From VAZQ01 sp963841105 (GTDB taxonomy: Bacteria > Pseudomonadota > Alphaproteobacteria > Rhizobiales > Xanthobacteraceae): a stretch of DNA of 64,000 nucleotides. The notes beneath the pieces are model-generated. The model had not been told where the DNA came from. It did no database searches and saw nothing but the letters and a program-made list of their open reading frames with translations. Where the stretch lies: positions 1-64,000 of the forward strand of contig CAWJCB010000001.1 of assembly GCA_963841105.1 (NCBI GenBank). The letters are read 5' to 3'. Both the position numbers and the translations under genes were made by a program. Position 1 is the first letter of the stretch; each line of letters starts with the position of its first letter. Of this stretch, positions 17,199-26,235 are shown one piece after another.

Positions 17199-17426
17199 AT
17201 GAAGCCTGAGATTCATCCGAACTATCATACCATCAAGGTCGTGATGACCGACGGCACCGAGTTCTTTACCCGCACCACGTGGGGCAAGGAAGGCGACACG
17301 CTGCGTCTCGACATCGACCCGAAGTCGCATCCGGCGTGGACGGGCGGTCAACAGCAGCTGGTGGATCGTGGCGGCCGGCTGTCGCGCTTTCAGAAGAAGT
17401 TCGCCGGCATCGGCATGAAGAAATAG
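17199..17426 (+). CDS. rpmE: 50S ribosomal protein L31 (zinc-free form)
   Basis: A 75-residue protein starting MKPEIHPNYHTIKVVMTDG with the typical GRLSRFQKKFAG near the end. It lacks the CxxC cysteine pairs of zinc-binding L31, so it is a C-minus form, normal in this group. It is divergent from the ABC transporter gene and convergent with the RcdA-like gene. Confidence 0.96.
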   Translation: MKPEIHPNYHTIKVVMTDGTEFFTRTTWGKEGDTLRLDIDPKSHPAWTGGQQQLVDRGGRLSRFQKKFAGIGMKK

Positions 17427-17482
17427 AAGCTGCCGCCGCGCCCCCACTCGAACTGCTTGCGGCAACTACGGTCAGCCGATCT

Positions 17483-17989
17483 TTACTCCTGCTCGAACGC
17501 GGCCTTGAGCAACCCAAGCTGCCGCTCAACCGGATTGCTGCGTTCCATGCGGACGGGCGGGGAATGCATCGTGACATCGAGCCGCCGCACGGCTTTCTGC
17601 AGCGCCTTCGAGCGCGCAATAAGGGCACGCAGGCGCTCGGGAACGAGCTTGATGCTCTGCTCGTCGTTATAGTCTCCCGCGGACAGCTTGACCTTAGCCT
17701 TTTCCTTGTTTGCTTGCGCCAGCGACATCTCCCCTTCCTTTACGGCACGATGCAGGAGAAGCCAGGAGGCGAGTTGCATGAGGCGGGTGGTCAGTCGCAT
17801 GCTTTCTGTAGCGTAGGCGAGCGCGCTGCCGCGCTGGAGCTTTTTGGATTCCTGGCGTCCGGGTCCGTCGAGATAGGCGGCCGTCTCCTCCACCAGGGCC
17901 ATTCCATCGCGAAACAGGTCAGCGAAAGCCTGGGATCCCGCCAGCCTCTCGCCAAAGGAAACGGCTTGGTTGACCGATTTCTCGGACAT
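17483..17989 (-). CDS. DUF1465/RcdA-like protein
   Basis: A 168-residue, mostly helical protein with the DUF1465 signature (FGERLAGSQAFADLFRDGM, EETAAYLDGPGR, MRLTTRLMQLASWLL). Caulobacter RcdA, an adaptor that helps ClpXP degrade the cell-cycle regulator CtrA, belongs to this family. A role in regulated proteolysis or cell cycle is inferred by homology. The pairing with a nearby DUF1192 gene and L31 is a conserved Hyphomicrobiales arrangement. Confidence 0.85.
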   Translation of the reverse strand: MSEKSVNQAVSFGERLAGSQAFADLFRDGMALVEETAAYLDGPGRQESKKLQRGSALAYATESMRLTTRLMQLASWLLLHRAVKEGEMSLAQANKEKAKVKLSAGDYNDEQSIKLVPERLRALIARSKALQKAVRRLDVTMHSPPVRMERSNPVERQLGLLKAAFEQE

Positions 17990-18159
17990 GGCACACGCCT
18001 CACGCTACCGCTGTTCATTGTTGTATTCTTGTTGCGCCGACTTGCCGAACAGGACTTGGCGAACGGCAAGCATTACGCAGTCGCAGATCGCTGTCCAGCA
18101 TAAGCTGACCAAAGCTTCGGACATAGTTGCCGTCCGGCCGACACGGCACAACGCTTCGC

Positions 18160-18260
18160 GCCCGCGATGACAAGGCAGGCACCATCGCGGTACCGTCAGG
18201 GCAGGGCATCGCTTACTGGATGCCCCCGCATTCGCGGGGCATGACACCGTGAGAGATTGG
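18160..18260. repeat. Repeat-rich intergenic DNA between the RcdA-like and DUF1192 genes
   Basis: The region 17990-18330 has no convincing gene. It holds a short palindromic repeat around 18217-18242 (TGGATGCCCCCGCATTCGCGGGGCAT), like the one near 52437-52461. The rest is the RcdA-like gene's upstream region. Confidence 0.4.
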
Positions 18261-18341
18261 GCCTTTCGGCTTATCTCAGGGCCTATGGGGTCGAGCCCGC
18301 GCATGACCGATCAAAGATGTGCGGATTTGGCACAGAAAAAA

Positions 18342-18363
18342 GAGCCGCCGTTTCCGGCGGCTC
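18342..18363 (-). terminator. Strong Rho-independent terminator
   Basis: Perfect arms GAGCCGCCG (18342-18350) and CGGCGGCTC (18355-18363) with a TTTC/GAAA loop. On the minus strand the stem is followed by TTTTTT (18341-18336). It ends the DUF1192 transcript, or a separate small RNA between 18363 and 18520. Confidence 0.85.
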
Positions 18364-18367
18364 AAAG

Positions 18368-18433
18368 TTATAACAGGGAGGCGTCAAACAGAGTGGACAG
18401 GAGCCACTCAACGTCCAGAAGATGGACAACCAT
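18368..18433 (-). ncRNA. Candidate small RNA or 21-codon ORF in front of the terminator
   Basis: About 150 bases separate the DUF1192 stop from the terminator. Within them is an ATG frame of 21 codons (MVVHLLDVEWLLSTLFDASLL) whose TAA sits 4 bases before the terminator stem. No convincing ribosome-binding site is seen. The layout also suits a trans-acting sRNA or the 3' UTR of the DUF1192 mRNA. Confidence 0.25.
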
Positions 18434-18520
18434 AGTAATGGTCGAGAAAGCTTAACAGGACCTTAAAACTTTCACTAATGTTGCGCGGGCTGCCCTTCCT
18501 TCGGAGCTTGATCGTCCCCT

Positions 18521-18715
18521 CTATTTCTTGAAAAAATGGTCGGCGACGTCGCGCGATGACTGCTTTCTCGTAATGTCCGCGGTGAGCCGCGCGATCTCCT
18601 CCTTAAGCAACGCGATCCGTGCATGCAGCTCCCCGACAGACAGGAGCGCGAGATCTTGTCCGATCTCGTGCACGATCTTTTTCTTCGGCCGATCATCCTC
18701 GTCCATTGCCGGCAT
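18521..18715 (-). CDS. DUF1192 family small protein
   Basis: A 64-residue cytoplasmic protein: an acidic/basic head (MPAMDEDDRPKKK), then LSVGELHARIALLKEEIARLTADI, which is the DUF1192 core and a predicted coiled coil. The C-terminus DVADHFFKK is typical. The function is unknown. It is one of several conserved small coiled-coil genes near the cell-cycle-type regulator here. Confidence 0.88.
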   Translation of the reverse strand: MPAMDEDDRPKKKIVHEIGQDLALLSVGELHARIALLKEEIARLTADITRKQSSRDVADHFFKK

Positions 18716-19202
18716 GACTGAAACTCCTCAAGGCCAAAGATAGCGGCCAAGGCGGCGATTGTCACAGGCTAGGCCTACGCATACCGGCGCAACGCTGCGG
18801 GCGCGTTCCGTCGCTGACAAGGCGGCCATCGCAGGCTCCGTTGGGGAGCACGTGCTGCCGCCGGGCAAGGTGCGTCCGCTAATCGACAGCACCTTCGCGC
18901 TTGCGCAAGCGGCTGACGCCCATGCCCGGGGAGAGCAGCGCGCATATCGGGAAGATCGTGCTAACTCTTGGCCCCTTGGCCCCTCCTTGGCCCTTGCAAT
19001 TGATTGACTTTCCTGTTCTTTCTGATCTGCCTTGGAGCAATCGGGAGATATCGCGTCCGCCTTTTTGCTCAGACAGGGGGGCCGCGAAATAGACGCAAAT
19101 TTGACTAGTGTCCGCACTGGTCTTGGTCCGCTCACGGATGGTGCGCCACTCCGACCGTTGTCGGACGACGGGTCGGCAGGGGTAGAGCTCGGAGGACGAC
19201 GT

Positions 19203-22101
19203 TTGCGTGCTATCCGCGCCTGCGCGGCGGCGATCTTCACGATGGTCGCCGTCGGCTTGTCTCCCGCACGCGCCGTCGAGGCCATCAGCGTGCGCACCGA
19301 TGCGCCGGCGATCGACCTCACCGATGCCGCGGAGCGCCACCACACCGACAGCGACCGCATCCTGGTCTCGGCTGCTCCCGGACCCGACGGAATTATCCGG
19401 CGCATGGATGTCCGCGGGCGGGACGGCAGCAACAACTGGGCGGTGTTCGCTTTGGCGAATACCGGGGACGAGCAGATTGAGCGGCTTATCGTTGTCCCGC
19501 ATTACCGCATGGTCGGTTCCGGAGTTTTTTGGCCCGACCTGGGCCGCTCGCGGGTTGCCAGCATTACCTCGAGCGGTGAGCGGCCTGACCGCCAGGACAG
19601 CGCGACCGCGGACATATTCCGGGTCACGCTCGATCCCGGCAGCGTGATGACATACGTGCTGGAGCTGCGCGGCGACAAGCTCAACCAGCTCTACCTTTGG
19701 GAACCCGAGGCCTACAAGGACAAGGTCAACAGCGTCACGCTGTATCACGGCATCGTCATCGGAATTGCCGGATTGCTGGCGCTGTTCCTGACCATTCTCT
19801 TCGTTGTCAAAGGCAGCATCATGTTTCCGGCCGCCGCCGCTCTCGGCTGGGCGGTGCTTGTCTACATCGGCGTTGACTTCGGTTTCTGGGCGAAAGTATT
19901 TGCGCTGTCTCCCAACTCTGAGCAGATTTGGCGCGCTTCGGGCGAAGCGATTCTTGCCGCGACGCTTGTCGTCTTTCTGTTCGCCTATCTCAATCTCAAC
20001 CGCTGGCATGTGCGCTATTCCCACATCACCATCGTATGGCTCGCCTTCCTGGGCGCCCTCGTCGCCCTCGCCTTGTTCGAGCCGCCGATTGCATCGGGCA
20101 TTGCCCGGGTGTCGCTTCTGGCGATCGCCGTTCTCGGTTTTGGAATAGTCGTCTACCTCTCCTATTACGGTTTTGACCGCGCGGTCCTGCTCCTTCCAAC
20201 CTGGCTCCTGTTTGTTGTGTGGGCGTTCGCGGCAATGCTTGCGATCACGGGCGTGGTCACAAACGACATAGTGGGGCCGGCTCTCCTTGGCGGCCTCGTC
20301 CTCATCGTGATGTTGATCGGCTTTACGGTGATGCAGCACGCTTTTGCGGGCGGCGTGACCGGCGGCATGGTCTCGGACGTGGAGCGCCGCGCACTGGCGC
20401 TCACCGGCGCCGGCGACATGATCTGGGATTGGGACGTCTCGGCGGACAAAATCTTCACCAGCCCGGAAACGGAGGCGCTCCTGGGCGTCAAACGCGGCAC
20501 GCTCGAGGGTCCCGCCGCTCGCTGGCTCGAAGTGCTGCACCCGCTTGACCGCGATCGATTTCGCGCCGTGCTCGACAGCGTCCTGGAGCAGCGGCGAGGC
20601 CGGCTCACTCAGGATTTCCGGCTCCGCACTTCCGATGGGCATTATTTATGGTTCGCGATCAAAGCCCGCCCCGTGGTGGGCTCTGACGGCGAGGTGGTGC
20701 GTCTCGTCGGGACGCTGACCGACGTGACCGAGTTCAAGAACGCGGAAGAGCGGCTGCTGCACGATGCGGTGCACGACAATCTGACGGGTCTGCCGAATTC
20801 GACAGCTGTTCCTGGATCGACTCGAAAGCGTGCTCGCCTTTGCGAAGGCCGATACGACCATCCGACCGACCGCGATCGTGATTGACCTCGACCGCTTCAA
20901 GCAGGTCAATGATTCCGTCGGGATCGCAGTGGGCGACTCGATCCTGCTGACGCTTGCGCGCCGGCTTGGACGGGCGCTCAAGCCGCAAGACACCCTCGCG
21001 CGTCTGTCGGGCGACCAGTTCGCGCTCATTTTGCTGTCGGAACGCGAGTCCGAGCGCATCATTGCGTTTGCCGAAACGCTGCGCAAAGGACTGCGCGCTC
21101 CCATCACGTTCAATGACCGCGAAATCTTCCTTACCGCTTCGATGGGAATCGCGCTTCCGGACGGGCAGCCTCGGCGAGGGGACGAAGTTCTCAAGGATGC
21201 CGAGCTCGCCATGTTCCATGCCAAGCGAATCGGCGGCGATCGCATCGAGCTGTTCAAACCGTCGATGCGGGCGCGCAAGACCGACCGTCTCACGCTCGAA
21301 TTGGAGCTGCGGCGAGCCCTTGAGCGCGACGAGATTACAATTCTCTATCAGCCGATCGTGCGCCTGGAGGACAGGTCAATCGCCGGGTTTGAAGCGCTGG
21401 CGCGATGGGATCATCCCAAAATGGGCCGTACCTCGCCGTCGGAGTTCATCGCAATCGCCGAGGAGATCGGCCTCATCGTCGATCTCGGCATGTTCGTGCT
21501 CGAACATACCGCGCGTCAGCTCAGCACGTGGCAGCGCACCATACGCCAGCGTGATCCCATCTTTGCGAGTGTGAATATCTCCTCGCGTCAGTTGCTGCGG
21601 CAGGACCTTATTCACGATCTGCGCACGGTGATAGCGCGCTCATCCGTTGCTCGCGGCACGCTCAAGCTCGAGCTCACCGAATCGCTCGTCATGGACAACC
21701 CGGAGCATGCCGCTCAGATGCTGCAACGCATCCGCGATCTCGGCGCCGGGCTGGCGCTGGACGATTTCGGCACCGGACACTCTTCGCTCGCTTACCTGCA
21801 GCGTTTTCCGTTCGATACCATCAAGATCGACCAGTCATTTGTGCGCGCGAACGGCAAGGGCACCCGCCCTGTCATTTTGCGGTCGATCATTGCATTAGCG
21901 CATGACCTGGGAATGGAGGTCGTCGCCGAGGGTGCGGAAAGCGACTCCGATGCGGTCGAGCTCTATCAGCTCGGCTGCGAATACGCGCAAGGATTCTATT
22001 TCGGAGAGCCGATGAGCGCCCAGGAGGCACGCGCCCTGCTGGCGGCCGAAACACCGCGGGAGCAAACCACGCCAACGCCGCGCCCCCAGAGCGTTCACTG
22101 A
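19203..22101 (+). CDS. Membrane PAS-GGDEF(degenerate)-EAL phosphodiesterase (frameshifted)
   Basis: It probably starts at TTG 19203, since GGAGGA (19191-19196) is well spaced and a signal peptide follows (AIRACAAAIFTMVAVGLSPARA). Then come a periplasmic 7TMR-DISM-like domain, about seven transmembrane helices (YHGIVIGIAGLLALFL onward), a PAS domain (MIWDWDVSADKIF), GGDEF and EAL. The GGDEF site reads SGDQF, so diguanylate cyclase activity is unlikely. The EAL motifs are intact (GFEALARW, NISSRQL, LELTES, LDDFGTGHSS, VVAEGAES), predicting c-di-GMP hydrolysis. An extra T near 20803 (LPN|RQLFLDRLES) breaks the frame. Confidence 0.88.
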
Positions 22102-22103
22102 CG

Positions 22104-22820
22104 TCAGGCGTGACCCGCCTCGCTGGACAACATGCCGAGATCAATACCGATCTTGCGCAGCGCCAGGTCGTACTTCCCGCCGGTATCCGGGCCGAAGATA
22201 AGCTCCGGATCCGCGGAGCAGTGCAGCCAGCCATTATGCTGGATCTCGTTCTCCAGCTGACCGGGTGCCCAGCCCGCGTAACCCAGCGCCAGGATGGCGC
22301 TGCGCGGTCCTGCGCCGCGGGCGATCGCCTTGAGGATGTCAAGTGTGGCAGTGAGGCAGACGCCTTCGTCGATCGGCAGCGTGGAATTCTCGATGACAAA
22401 GTCGCTCGAGTGCAGCACAAATCCGCGCTGAGTATCCACCGGACCGCCCTTGAGGACCTTCACGCCGCCGGCCTTGGAAGGGAGCTGGATGAGCTCCGCG
22501 GCCGGCACCACGTCCAACTGCACCAGCAGATCGGGAAAGCTGATATTGGCGGCCGGCTGGTTGACAATGATCCCCATCGCTCCTTCGGTGGAATGCGCGC
22601 ACACGTAAATCACGCTGCGGGCGAATCGCTCATCGCCCATGGACGGCATCGCAATCAGCATCTGCCCGTCCAGATAGCCTCGCTTTGCGGTCTTGCGGGA
22701 ATGCGGTTTTTCTCGCGGCGACTTCACTTGCGTGAACGCCTTGCGAATCTCAACATCACCGCCCGACGCCGACGCTTCGCTTGCGTCGGCCCGCGTGCCT
22801 GGTTTGCGACCGAACTTCAT
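22104..22820 (-). CDS. YqgE/AlgH family protein (DUF179)
   Basis: A 238-residue protein with a basic N-terminal extension and then the DUF179 core: GQMLIAMPSMGDERFARSV, EGAMGIIVNQP, GGPVDTQRGFVLHS and LGYAGWAPGQLENEI. The AlgH/YqgE fold is well conserved but its biochemical role is unclear. It is convergent with the EAL gene, with only 2 bases between the stops. Confidence 0.92.
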   Translation of the reverse strand: MKFGRKPGTRADASEASASGGDVEIRKAFTQVKSPREKPHSRKTAKRGYLDGQMLIAMPSMGDERFARSVIYVCAHSTEGAMGIIVNQPAANISFPDLLVQLDVVPAAELIQLPSKAGGVKVLKGGPVDTQRGFVLHSSDFVIENSTLPIDEGVCLTATLDILKAIARGAGPRSAILALGYAGWAPGQLENEIQHNGWLHCSADPELIFGPDTGGKYDLALRKIGIDLGMLSSEAGHA

Positions 22821-23038
22821 GGCGAAATGCTACCTGATTGGATGCCGATTGCAAATGTCCGAAACGTGAGGGCCTCCCGAACCAGAAGCATTGTTCGTGC
22901 CACAATCCCCACCTTTCGTGAGGAGACCAACATATGTGTGTTTTTCAAGAGCTTTCCAGCATCTGACCGATTACGTCGCCGTTCCGCTCACGATGAATTC
23001 AATGGCGCACAAAAAGTTTCGCCCATAAACCCACCGGC

Positions 23039-23893
23039 ATGTTGACCGGATCCGAGCGCCTGCGACGCGGCGCCGCGGCTTGTGTGCTCGCTGCCGCGGC
23101 CTGCGCAAATAACGCACTCGCAGACGAAGACGCATCGGCGTGGGACGGCGACACCCGCGGCGCGGTGCGGCTGATTGCCGGCTCGGCCCAGCCGGCCAAC
23201 TCACTGCGGGCTGGGCTTGAGATCAGGCTGAAACCGGGCTGGCACACCTATTGGCGCTATCCAGGCGATGCTGGTGTTCCGCCGCGCTTGAATTTCGCCG
23301 GATCGGAAAATGTCCACGCAGTGAATGTGCTGTGGCCAGCGCCGCAGCGGATTCTCGAGCAGGGGTTGACCGCAATCGGATACACAGGGGACGTGCTTCT
23401 GCCGCTCTCCGTCGTGCCCCAGACCGGCAGCAAACCCATGACCCTGCGCCTCACCGTCGAGTACGCGGTTTGCGAGAAGCTCTGCGTCCCCGCCCAAGCC
23501 AGCCTGCAACTCGCGCTCACGGACCGTAACTCATCTTATGATACCGTGCTGGCGGCGGCTCGATCGCGCGTGCCGAAGAGACGCGCAATCGGCGAAGGAT
23601 CAGGTCTTGCCATCGCCTCGGTCCACCGCGACGGCGCTGCGCCCCGCCCGCGCGGCATTATCGAGGTCGTCGCCCCTCCCCTCGCCGATGTGGACCTCTT
23701 CGTCGAGGGGCCAACTGCCGACTGGGCGCTGCCAATTCCAATCCCGTTGGATCCGCCTCCCAATGGCCTGCGCCGGCGCTTCGCTTTCGATCTCGACGGC
23801 GCACCACCCGGAGCGAAGTATGAAGGCGCTCTCCTGACGGTTACGGCGGCAATGGCCGGCAATGCGATCGAGGTCAGCACGCCTCTGAAATGA
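23039..23893 (+). CDS. DsbD N-terminal-domain-only periplasmic protein
   Basis: A 284-residue exported protein: signal peptide (AAACVLAAAACANNALA), then an Ig-like DsbD-alpha domain (GLEIRLKPGWHTYWRYPGDAG; LTVEYAVCEKLCVPAQ with the CxxxxC pair). The membrane and thioredoxin parts of full DsbD are missing, so it must get electrons from another protein. It is followed after 133 bases by a peroxiredoxin gene, suggesting a shared envelope thiol/oxidative-stress role; that is inference. Confidence 0.82.
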   Translation: MLTGSERLRRGAAACVLAAAACANNALADEDASAWDGDTRGAVRLIAGSAQPANSLRAGLEIRLKPGWHTYWRYPGDAGVPPRLNFAGSENVHAVNVLWPAPQRILEQGLTAIGYTGDVLLPLSVVPQTGSKPMTLRLTVEYAVCEKLCVPAQASLQLALTDRNSSYDTVLAAARSRVPKRRAIGEGSGLAIASVHRDGAAPRPRGIIEVVAPPLADVDLFVEGPTADWALPIPIPLDPPPNGLRRRFAFDLDGAPPGAKYEGALLTVTAAMAGNAIEVSTPLK

Positions 23894-24026
23894 GTCCGGG
23901 ATCATGCCCTAACTTAGTGGCGGCGAAGTGCCCCTGACATAACCCCTCGGTTGCGCTAAGTTCCCAGTGCAGCAGCGTTCGGCCGGTGAGGCCTCCCGCA
24001 AAGCCACTGAAAAGAGGACGTGAACC

Positions 24027-24509
24027 ATGCCAATCAAGGTCGGCGATCGAGTGCCAGAGGCGAAGTTTCGCGTGATGACGCCCGAGGGGCCGGCAGTGAA
24101 ATCCACCGGTGACATTTTCAAGGGCAAGAAAGTAGCCCTGTTCGCAGTGCCGGGAGCATTCACCGGGACTTGCCATAAGATGCACGTTCCTTCCATCGTT
24201 CAAAACGCGGAAGCCATCAAGGCCAAGGGCGTGGACACCGTCGCGATCACCGCGGTCAACGATGTCTTTGTCATGGACGCATGGAAGAAAGCATCGGCGG
24301 CCGAGAAGGTTGACTTTCTTGCCGATGGCAACGGCGAGTTCGCGAAAGCGATCGACCTCACCTTCGACGGCTCGGGCTTTGGACTGGGCACCCGTTCGAA
24401 GCGTTATGCCATGCTGGTCGAGGACGGGGTGATCAAGAAGCTCAACGTCGAGGAGGCGCCGGGCAAGGTCGAAGTCTCCGGCGGCGACGCGCTGCTCAAG
24501 CAGCTTTGA
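24027..24509 (+). CDS. Peroxiredoxin (Prx5/redoxin type)
   Basis: A 160-residue thiol peroxidase reducing H2O2 and organic hydroperoxides. The peroxidatic Cys lies in VPGAFTGTCHKMHVPS. DLTFDGSGFGLGTRSKRYAMLVEDGVIKKL is the Prx5 C-terminal signature. No second Cys is in the usual resolving position, so it is probably one-Cys and glutathione- or glutaredoxin-dependent. AGAGGA precedes the start. It follows the DsbD-domain gene. Confidence 0.95.
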   Translation: MPIKVGDRVPEAKFRVMTPEGPAVKSTGDIFKGKKVALFAVPGAFTGTCHKMHVPSIVQNAEAIKAKGVDTVAITAVNDVFVMDAWKKASAAEKVDFLADGNGEFAKAIDLTFDGSGFGLGTRSKRYAMLVEDGVIKKLNVEEAPGKVEVSGGDALLKQL

Positions 24510-24510
24510 C

Positions 24511-24690
24511 TAGTCGAGCGATTCCATGAAACTTGTCATTCCGGGGCGCCGCGTAGTGTAGCGGCGAGCCCGGAATCCAGTAAGCTCCGCCGGTGGTTAC
24601 TGATTCCGGGCTCTCGGCCCTTCAGGCCTCGACCCGGAATGACGGCGCCATATGATTCGAAATTCAAATTCACCGCACTAGATTGCGTAC
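24511..24690. repeat. Interspersed repeat, GTCATTCCGGGGCGCCG family, copy 1
   Basis: Inverted ends GTCATTCCGGG and CCCGGAATGAC enclose CCCGGAATCCAGTAAGCTCCGCCGG. It finishes with an AT-rich CATATGATTCGAAATTCAAATTCACCGCACTAG tail. Copies 2 (30243-30450) and 3 (40103-40283) carry an extra internal palindrome absent here. Confidence 0.75.
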
Positions 24691-24696
24691 ACGCTG

Positions 24697-25218
24697 TCAC
24701 TTTTTGCCCGACGTTCTCCCTGATGCAGCCAGCTTCTCCGTGGGCGTCCGTTTCGGCGTAAGCGCGCCAACGGCGCCCGCTCGCACGGCTGCTATTCCCT
24801 CGCGCGCGAGTTGGTCGGCGCGCTCGTTGAGCGCGTGCCCGGCATGTCCCCGGACCCAATGCCAGCGGACGCGATGCTTTGCCGCGAGCGCATCGAGCTG
24901 CTGCCATAGGTCGATATTCTTGACCGGCTTCTTGTCCGACGTGCGCCAGCCGTTGCGCTTCCATTGCCGCAGCCACTGCATGATCCCATTACGCAGATAT
25001 TCGCTGTCGGTATGGATATCGACCAGGCACGGCCGCTTGAGCGCATCGAGAGCTGCGATGGCGGCCATCAGCTCCATGCGATTATTGGTGGTGTGGGCTT
25101 CGCCGCCCTTCAATTCCCTGACATGCGCGCCGAAGGCGAGGATGGCGCCCCAGCCACCGGGCCCTGGATTGCCGGAGCACGCACCATCCGTGTGAATGAC
25201 GACGTGCGGATCGCTCAA
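24697..25218 (-). CDS. rnhA: Ribonuclease HI
   Basis: About 173 residues from a TTG start at 25218 (LSDPHVVIHTDGACSGN) that overlaps the thrB stop (TTGA). The longer frame upstream lies inside thrB and is a shadow. Catalytic residues are the Asp of IHTDGACSGNPGPGGWG, the Glu of NRMELMAAI, the Asp of IHTDSEYLRNGI and the Asp of NERADQLAREG. It cleaves the RNA strand of RNA:DNA hybrids. A basic C-terminal tail follows. Coupled to thrB. Confidence 0.93.
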   Translation of the reverse strand: MSDPHVVIHTDGACSGNPGPGGWGAILAFGAHVRELKGGEAHTTNNRMELMAAIAALDALKRPCLVDIHTDSEYLRNGIMQWLRQWKRNGWRTSDKKPVKNIDLWQQLDALAAKHRVRWHWVRGHAGHALNERADQLAREGIAAVRAGAVGALTPKRTPTEKLAASGRTSGKK

Positions 25219-26189
25219 CTCGATCTGCCTTCGATGCCGTAATCGCGCGCGCCGCGAACTTTCTGATGAAAGCGCAGCTTGCGATAATATTCGAGCGGGT
25301 CCTTGGGTCGCACCAGTGCGCCGGGCGGCACGTCGAACCAATCGACCAATCGCGTCAGGAGGAAGCGTACCGCCGCCCCGCGAGCAAGCAGTGGCAGCGA
25401 CTCAAGCTCGCTGGATGAAAGCGGCCGCACCCGGGCATAGGCATGCAGCAGGCTCCTGCCTTTGGTGACGTTATAGGAAAGATCGGTCTCGAAGCACCAG
25501 GCATTCAGACAGATCGCGACGTCGTAGGCGAGAGCATCAGTGCAGGCAAAGTAAAAGTCGATCAATCCAGACAGCCGATCGCCCAGGAAGAAGACATTGT
25601 CGGGAAAAAGGTCGGCATGGATCACTCCATTTGCAAGACCGTGCGGCCACTCGGTCTCCAGATGCGACAGCTCGGCGTCAAGGAATTGCTCCAGGTCCCG
25701 GTGAAGCTCATGGGCGCGCTTGCGGCAGCTCTCGAACAGCGGCCGCCAGCCCGCGAGCGAGAGCGCATTGGCACGGGTTCTCTTGAAGTCCAGCCCGGCC
25801 AGATGCAGCCGCGCAAGCGCCTCGCCGAGCGCGGCGCAATGCGCGGGAGAAGGGCGGCGAATCCACATGCCATCGAGAAAGGTGATGATGGCCGCCGGAC
25901 GCCCGGCGACCTCGCCGAGCACTTCGCCTTTCCTGTTCTGGACGGGCTGCGGACAGCTGATCCCACGCGCGTGCAGATGCTCCATCAAGGCGAGGAAGAA
26001 CGGGAGATCCTTAGCCGCGACGCGCTTTTCGTAGAGCGTCAGAATGAAATAGCCGCGCTCCGTATGGACCAGAAAATTCGAGTTCTCCACCCCCTCGGCA
26101 ATACCTTTGTACGCCAGCAGCTCGCCGATGTCGTACCCGGCAAGAAAAGCCGAAAGATCGTCCGCCGCAACGTCGGTGTAGACGGCCAT
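25215..26189 (-). CDS. thrB: Homoserine kinase (ThrB2, choline-kinase fold)
   Basis: A 324-residue enzyme phosphorylating homoserine in threonine synthesis. The N-terminus MAVYTDVAADDLSAFLAGYDIGEL and the kinase loops NGVIHADLFPDNVFFLGD and SGLIDFYFACTDALAYDVAICLNAW identify the alphaproteobacterial type II enzyme. It is unrelated to GHMP-type ThrB. It lies between ispH and rnhA on the same strand, the usual ispH-thrB-rnhA order in this group. Confidence 0.95.
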   Translation of the reverse strand: MAVYTDVAADDLSAFLAGYDIGELLAYKGIAEGVENSNFLVHTERGYFILTLYEKRVAAKDLPFFLALMEHLHARGISCPQPVQNRKGEVLGEVAGRPAAIITFLDGMWIRRPSPAHCAALGEALARLHLAGLDFKRTRANALSLAGWRPLFESCRKRAHELHRDLEQFLDAELSHLETEWPHGLANGVIHADLFPDNVFFLGDRLSGLIDFYFACTDALAYDVAICLNAWCFETDLSYNVTKGRSLLHAYARVRPLSSSELESLPLLARGAAVRFLLTRLVDWFDVPPGALVRPKDPLEYYRKLRFHQKVRGARDYGIEGRSS

Positions 26190-26235
26190 CTCAGATATCA
26201 GATGTCAGATGTCACCTCACGGGGCGGACGCATCG

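Noticed and set aside
18879..20642. 587-codon minus-strand open frame
   Set aside because: Antisense to the EAL protein; low-complexity His/Arg/Asp composition and no domain.
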